Below, piece by piece: positions 60,823 to 64,000 of a stretch of DNA of 64,000 nucleotides. The stretch's first letter is position 1, and every line of letters begins with the position of its first letter. The notes under the pieces were generated by a model. That model ran no database searches. It was not told the DNA's origin and saw nothing but the letters and a program-made list of their open reading frames with translations. The position numbers and the translations under genes are program-made. The stretch is from the NCBI GenBank assembly GCA_047345645.1, contig JBLEFH010000001.1; one strand, given 5' to 3'. Source of the DNA: JBLEFH01 sp047345645 (lineage in GTDB: Bacteria > Pseudomonadota > Alphaproteobacteria > Rhodobacterales > Rhodobacteraceae).

Positions 60823-62535
60823 TTAGTCGCTGGTGCCGATCAGACCGAGGCTTTCGAGCTTCAGCAGCACCTGGTGCGCGCAGTGATCGACCTCAACGGC
60901 TTCGGTGTCGAGGACCAGTTCGGCATTGGTCGGCTCTTCGTAAGGGTCCGAAATGCCGGTGAATTCCTTGATCTTGCCTTCGCGGGCCAGCTTGTAGAGG
61001 CCCTTGCGGTCGCGGCGCTCACACTCTTCGAGCGAGGTGGCGACATGGACTTCCACGAAGGCCCCATATTGCTCGATCTCTTCACGCACGGCGCGGCGGG
61101 TCGCGGTGTAGGGCGCGATCGGTGCGCAGATGGCGATGCCGCCATTCTTGGTGATCTCGCTCGCGACATAGCCGATGCGGCGGATGTTGAGGTCGCGGTG
61201 CTCTTTCGAGAAGCCGAGCTCCGAGGAGAGGTTTTTACGAACCACATCGCCGTCGAGCAGCGTGACCGGGCGGCCGCCCATTTCCATCAGCTTCACGCGC
61301 AGCGCGTTGGCGACGGTGGATTTGCCCGAGCCCGACAGGCCGGTGAAGAACACGGTGAAGCCCTGCTCATCCCGCGGCGGGCGGGTCTTGCGCAGCTCGT
61401 TCACCACTTCGGGGAAGGAGAACCATTCCGGAATGTCGAGACCTTCGGCCAGACGGCGGCGCAGCTCGGTGCCGGAGATGGAGAGAACGGTCGCGCCCTC
61501 TTCCACTTCGTCCTGCGGCTCATACTGGGCGCGGTCCTGCACATAGACCATCATTTTGAAGTCGACCATTTCGATGCCCATCTCGTCCTCGAACTCGCGG
61601 AAGAGATCCTGTGCATCATAGGGGCCGTAGAAGTCCTCGCCTTGGCTGTTCTTGCCGGGGCCCGCATGGTCGCGGCCCACGATGAAATGGGTGCAGCCGT
61701 GGTTCTTGCGGATCAGCCCGTGCCAGACGGCTTCGCGCGGCCCGGCCATACGCATGGCGAGGTTCAGAAGCGAAAGCGAGGTCGTGGACTGCGGGTATTT
61801 GTCGAGAACCGCCTCATAGCAGCGCACGCGGGTGAAGTGGTCGATATCGCCCGGCTTGGTCATGCCGACAACCGGCTGGATGAGCAGGTTGGCTTGCGCT
61901 TCCTTGGCGGCGCGGAAGGTCAGTTCCTGATGCGCGCGGTGCAGCGGGTTGCGGGTCTGGAAGGCCACCACGCGGCGCCAGCCCATTTTGCGGAAGAAGG
62001 CGCGCAGCTCGTTCGGCGTGTTGCGACGGCCACGGAAATCATAATGGATCGGCTGCTGGATCCCGGTGATCGGGCCGCCGAGATAGACGTTGCCTGCAGT
62101 GTTGTGCAGATAGTTCACCGCCGGATGCGCCAGATCGTCCGCGCCGAAGACTTTCTCGGCTTCTTTGGACTTGTTCGGCACCCATTTGTCGCTGATCGAG
62201 AGGATTGCGAGAATCACGCCCTCTTCGTCGCGAAGGGCAATGTCCTGACCCGGCTGCACGGTGTCGGCGAATTTCTCGCTCACATCGAGAGTGATCGGCA
62301 TCGGCCAGAGCGAGCCATCCTTGAGGCGCATCGTGTCGACGACGCTGTTATAATCATCCTCACCCAGAAAGCCGGTCAGCGGGGCGAAGCCGCCATTCAT
62401 CAGCAGTTCAAGGTCACAGACCTGACGGGCGGTCAGGTCCCAGGACGGCAGCTCGGCTGCCTCTTTCTTCAGCTTCTCGGCGCTGTCTGCGGAGACGTAA
62501 AGTTCCGGAATCGGCTTCGTATTCTCTAGGGTCAT
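60823..62535 (-). CDS. Bifunctional ATP sulfurylase / APS kinase fusion
   Basis: 570 residues. The N-terminal Sat domain (about 1-390) has FQTRNPLHRAHQE (HxxH) and VGRDHAGPG; the C-terminal kinase has P-loop GLSGSGKSTVANAL and DGDVVRKNLSSELGFS. It makes APS then PAPS, the activated sulfate for cysteine synthesis. The fused Sat-CysC order is known in some alphaproteobacteria. ATG 62535 has weak Shine-Dalgarno support; 62547 is in frame but less likely. Confidence 0.94.
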   Translation of the reverse strand: MTLENTKPIPELYVSADSAEKLKKEAAELPSWDLTARQVCDLELLMNGGFAPLTGFLGEDDYNSVVDTMRLKDGSLWPMPITLDVSEKFADTVQPGQDIALRDEEGVILAILSISDKWVPNKSKEAEKVFGADDLAHPAVNYLHNTAGNVYLGGPITGIQQPIHYDFRGRRNTPNELRAFFRKMGWRRVVAFQTRNPLHRAHQELTFRAAKEAQANLLIQPVVGMTKPGDIDHFTRVRCYEAVLDKYPQSTTSLSLLNLAMRMAGPREAVWHGLIRKNHGCTHFIVGRDHAGPGKNSQGEDFYGPYDAQDLFREFEDEMGIEMVDFKMMVYVQDRAQYEPQDEVEEGATVLSISGTELRRRLAEGLDIPEWFSFPEVVNELRKTRPPRDEQGFTVFFTGLSGSGKSTVANALRVKLMEMGGRPVTLLDGDVVRKNLSSELGFSKEHRDLNIRRIGYVASEITKNGGIAICAPIAPYTATRRAVREEIEQYGAFVEVHVATSLEECERRDRKGLYKLAREGKIKEFTGISDPYEEPTNAELVLDTEAVEVDHCAHQVLLKLESLGLIGTSD

Positions 62536-62676
62536 TCTGCTACTCACTCGGGGGAGGTGTCGGTTCTACACATATACTGCCGCGCGTATGCAATGACCGC
62601 GCGGCTATTTCAAGTCTTTTGAATGTTGCGGTGCAGCAAAAGACGGCTGTTCCGCCTTCACGTTTGCGCGTGGACT

Positions 62677-63621
62677 TTAATCCTCTTGCGCGGCTAGAAA
62701 CCGCTCCGCTTCCAGCGCTGCCATACAGCCCGCGCCGGACGAGGTGACCGCCTGACGATATTGATGGTCCGTCAGATCGCCCGCGGCAAAGACGCCGGGA
62801 ATCGAGGTGCGGGTGCTGTCCGGCTCGGTGACGACATAGCCGCCCATATGGGTTTCAAGCTGGTCGATCACCAGTTCCGAAGAGGGGCTGTGACCGATGG
62901 CGATGAACACACCGTCCACGGCTTTCTCAAAGGTCTCGCCGGTCTGGTTGTTGCGCAGGCGCACGCCGGTCACGCCTTTGGGGTTCTCCGTGCCGAGAAT
63001 TTCCTCGACCTCGTGGAACCACATCGTCTCGATCTTCTCGTTTTTCAGCAGACGGTTTTCGAGGATCTTTTCGGAGCGCAACTCATCGCGGCGGTGGACC
63101 AGCGTGACCTTGCTCGCGAAATTGGTGAGGAACAGCGCTTCCTCAACGGCCGTATTGCCGCCGCCGACCACAATCACCTCTTTGCCGCGATAGAAGAAGC
63201 CGTCGCAGGTCGCACAGGCCGAGACGCCGAAGCCTTTGAATTTCTCTTCCGACTCGAGCCCCAGCCACCGCGCTTGCGCGCCGGTCGCCAGCACAACCGC
63301 ATCCGCCGTATAGGTTGCGCCGCTTTGGGTCTTGGCGGTGAAGGGACGTTTCGACAGATCCAGACTGTCCACATGATCGCCGATGATCTCGGTCCCGGCC
63401 TTGCGAGCATGGGCTTCGAGATGCTGCATGAGTTCAGGGCCTTGCGTGTCAATAATGCCGGGCCAGTTCTCCACCTCAGTGGTGATCATGAGCTGGCCGC
63501 CCGGCTCATTGCCTTGCAGCAGAATCGGCTCCAGCATCGCGCGCGATCCGTACACGCCAGCGGTATAGCCAGCGGGGCCGGAGCCGATGATCAGCAGGCG
63601 GGTGTGGCGAGTCTCGGACAT
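62677..63621 (-). CDS. trxB: Thioredoxin-disulfide reductase
   Basis: 314 residues. FAD loop IIGSGPAGYTAGVYGSRA, redox pair CATC in SACATCDGFFYRG, NADPH loop VVGGGNTAVEEAL and VFAAGDLTDHQYRQAVTSSGAGCMAALE. It keeps thioredoxin reduced. Thioredoxin is the usual electron donor for PAPS reductase, so it suits its neighbour sat/cysC, though no operon is formed. AAAGGAG precedes ATG 63621. Confidence 0.96.
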   Translation of the reverse strand: MSETRHTRLLIIGSGPAGYTAGVYGSRAMLEPILLQGNEPGGQLMITTEVENWPGIIDTQGPELMQHLEAHARKAGTEIIGDHVDSLDLSKRPFTAKTQSGATYTADAVVLATGAQARWLGLESEEKFKGFGVSACATCDGFFYRGKEVIVVGGGNTAVEEALFLTNFASKVTLVHRRDELRSEKILENRLLKNEKIETMWFHEVEEILGTENPKGVTGVRLRNNQTGETFEKAVDGVFIAIGHSPSSELVIDQLETHMGGYVVTEPDSTRTSIPGVFAAGDLTDHQYRQAVTSSGAGCMAALEAERFLAAQED

Positions 63622-63824
63622 GACAATGCTCCTTTGTAACGGGGCCGTATATAGTGGGCATCAAAAGAGCCGAAAAGCCCCATTTCTGAGACAGGGACGC
63701 ACTTCGCCTCGCGCGCGGCCCCGTGGGATAGCCGCTGCGCCGCAGCGTATTATGCGAAACATTCTTGCGGAGATTGCGCCGCTTCGATAATCATGGCCGG
63801 AATTCGATGAATATGTGAGTGCAG

Positions 63825-64000
63825 ATGACCGGACCCCGTCTCGACCCGATTGACCGCAAGATCCTTGCAGAATTGCAGGATGATGGGCGGATGACCAATG
63901 TGGAGTTGTCGCGCCGTGTGGGGATCTCCGCGCCGCCGTGTCTGCGCCGGGTGCGTGCCCTTGAAGAAGAGGGCTATATCACCGGCTATCACGCGGATGT
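63825..64000 (+). CDS. Lrp/AsnC-family regulator (3' cut by window end)
   Basis: 58 residues seen. LDPIDRKILAELQDDGRMTNVEL, LSRRVGISAPPCLRRVRALEEEG is the Lrp winged helix. The effector domain is beyond the window. It diverges from trxB; it could be local to an amino-acid gene downstream. Confidence 0.85.
   Translation, partial: MTGPRLDPIDRKILAELQDDGRMTNVELSRRVGISAPPCLRRVRALEEEGYITGYHAD

Overview
The window is one GC-rich chromosomal stretch of an alphaproteobacterium, most likely of the Rhodobacterales (Roseobacter group). The evidence is the Rhodobacter-type bc1 operon, an F1 operon (atpHAGDC) with no F0 genes beside it, a VPLPA-CTERM surface protein, a Hint-domain protein, DUF1150 and DUF2853 proteins, an FMN-riboswitch riboflavin importer of the RibN type, and dense, short-spaced, often overlapping genes. 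I see no rRNA, tRNA, insertion sequence, prophage or CRISPR array. Most genes are core metabolism.

Layout. 0-11 kb: aromatic aminotransferase, two tandem I78 protease inhibitors, HAD phosphatase, queuosine-precursor transporter, a tiny ORF behind an almost complete anti-16S Shine-Dalgarno, arfB, an unknown solenoid-like protein, a Nudix/lipoprotein pair, hslO, CoA pyrophosphatase, cca, a LysE exporter, an NfeD/SPFH pair and an AT-richer VPLPA-CTERM protein. 11-22 kb: hemF, an ABC exporter, two RNA methyltransferases, aroC, an aldo/keto reductase and a TPP riboswitch with thiBPQ. 22-29 kb: petABC, trmL, an ExbB/OmpA-like stator pair, and an FMN riboswitch with ribN. 29-39 kb: a homogentisate catabolic island (hmgA diverging from marR; fahA, MBL-fold protein, FAD monooxygenase, DUF2783, maiA, then a dctPQM TRAP transporter). 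39-48 kb: clpA, gloB, a methyltransferase and the F1 ATP synthase. 48-64 kb: prs, hydrolase, threonine aldolase, Hint protein, ribF, two stress modules (CIRCE-groESL; RpoH-type promoter-hsp20-DUF1150), purEK, a fused ATP sulfurylase/APS kinase, trxB and the start of an Lrp-type regulator.

Two signals cut across the genes. First, the 10-bp palindrome TGTGATCACA occurs nine times, always inside a gene and always read as Val-Ile-Thr with the ACA codon, where a random 10-mer is expected about 0.06 times. It behaves like a highly iterated palindrome selected at DNA level, and I think it is the most unusual thing here. Second, a GTTGCAAA-type 16-bp inverted repeat lies in front of hmgA/marR and fahA, and also in front of the distant LysE-type exporter. 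This suggests a MarR-controlled aromatic-catabolism regulon that includes an exporter and, through operon structure, a TRAP importer.
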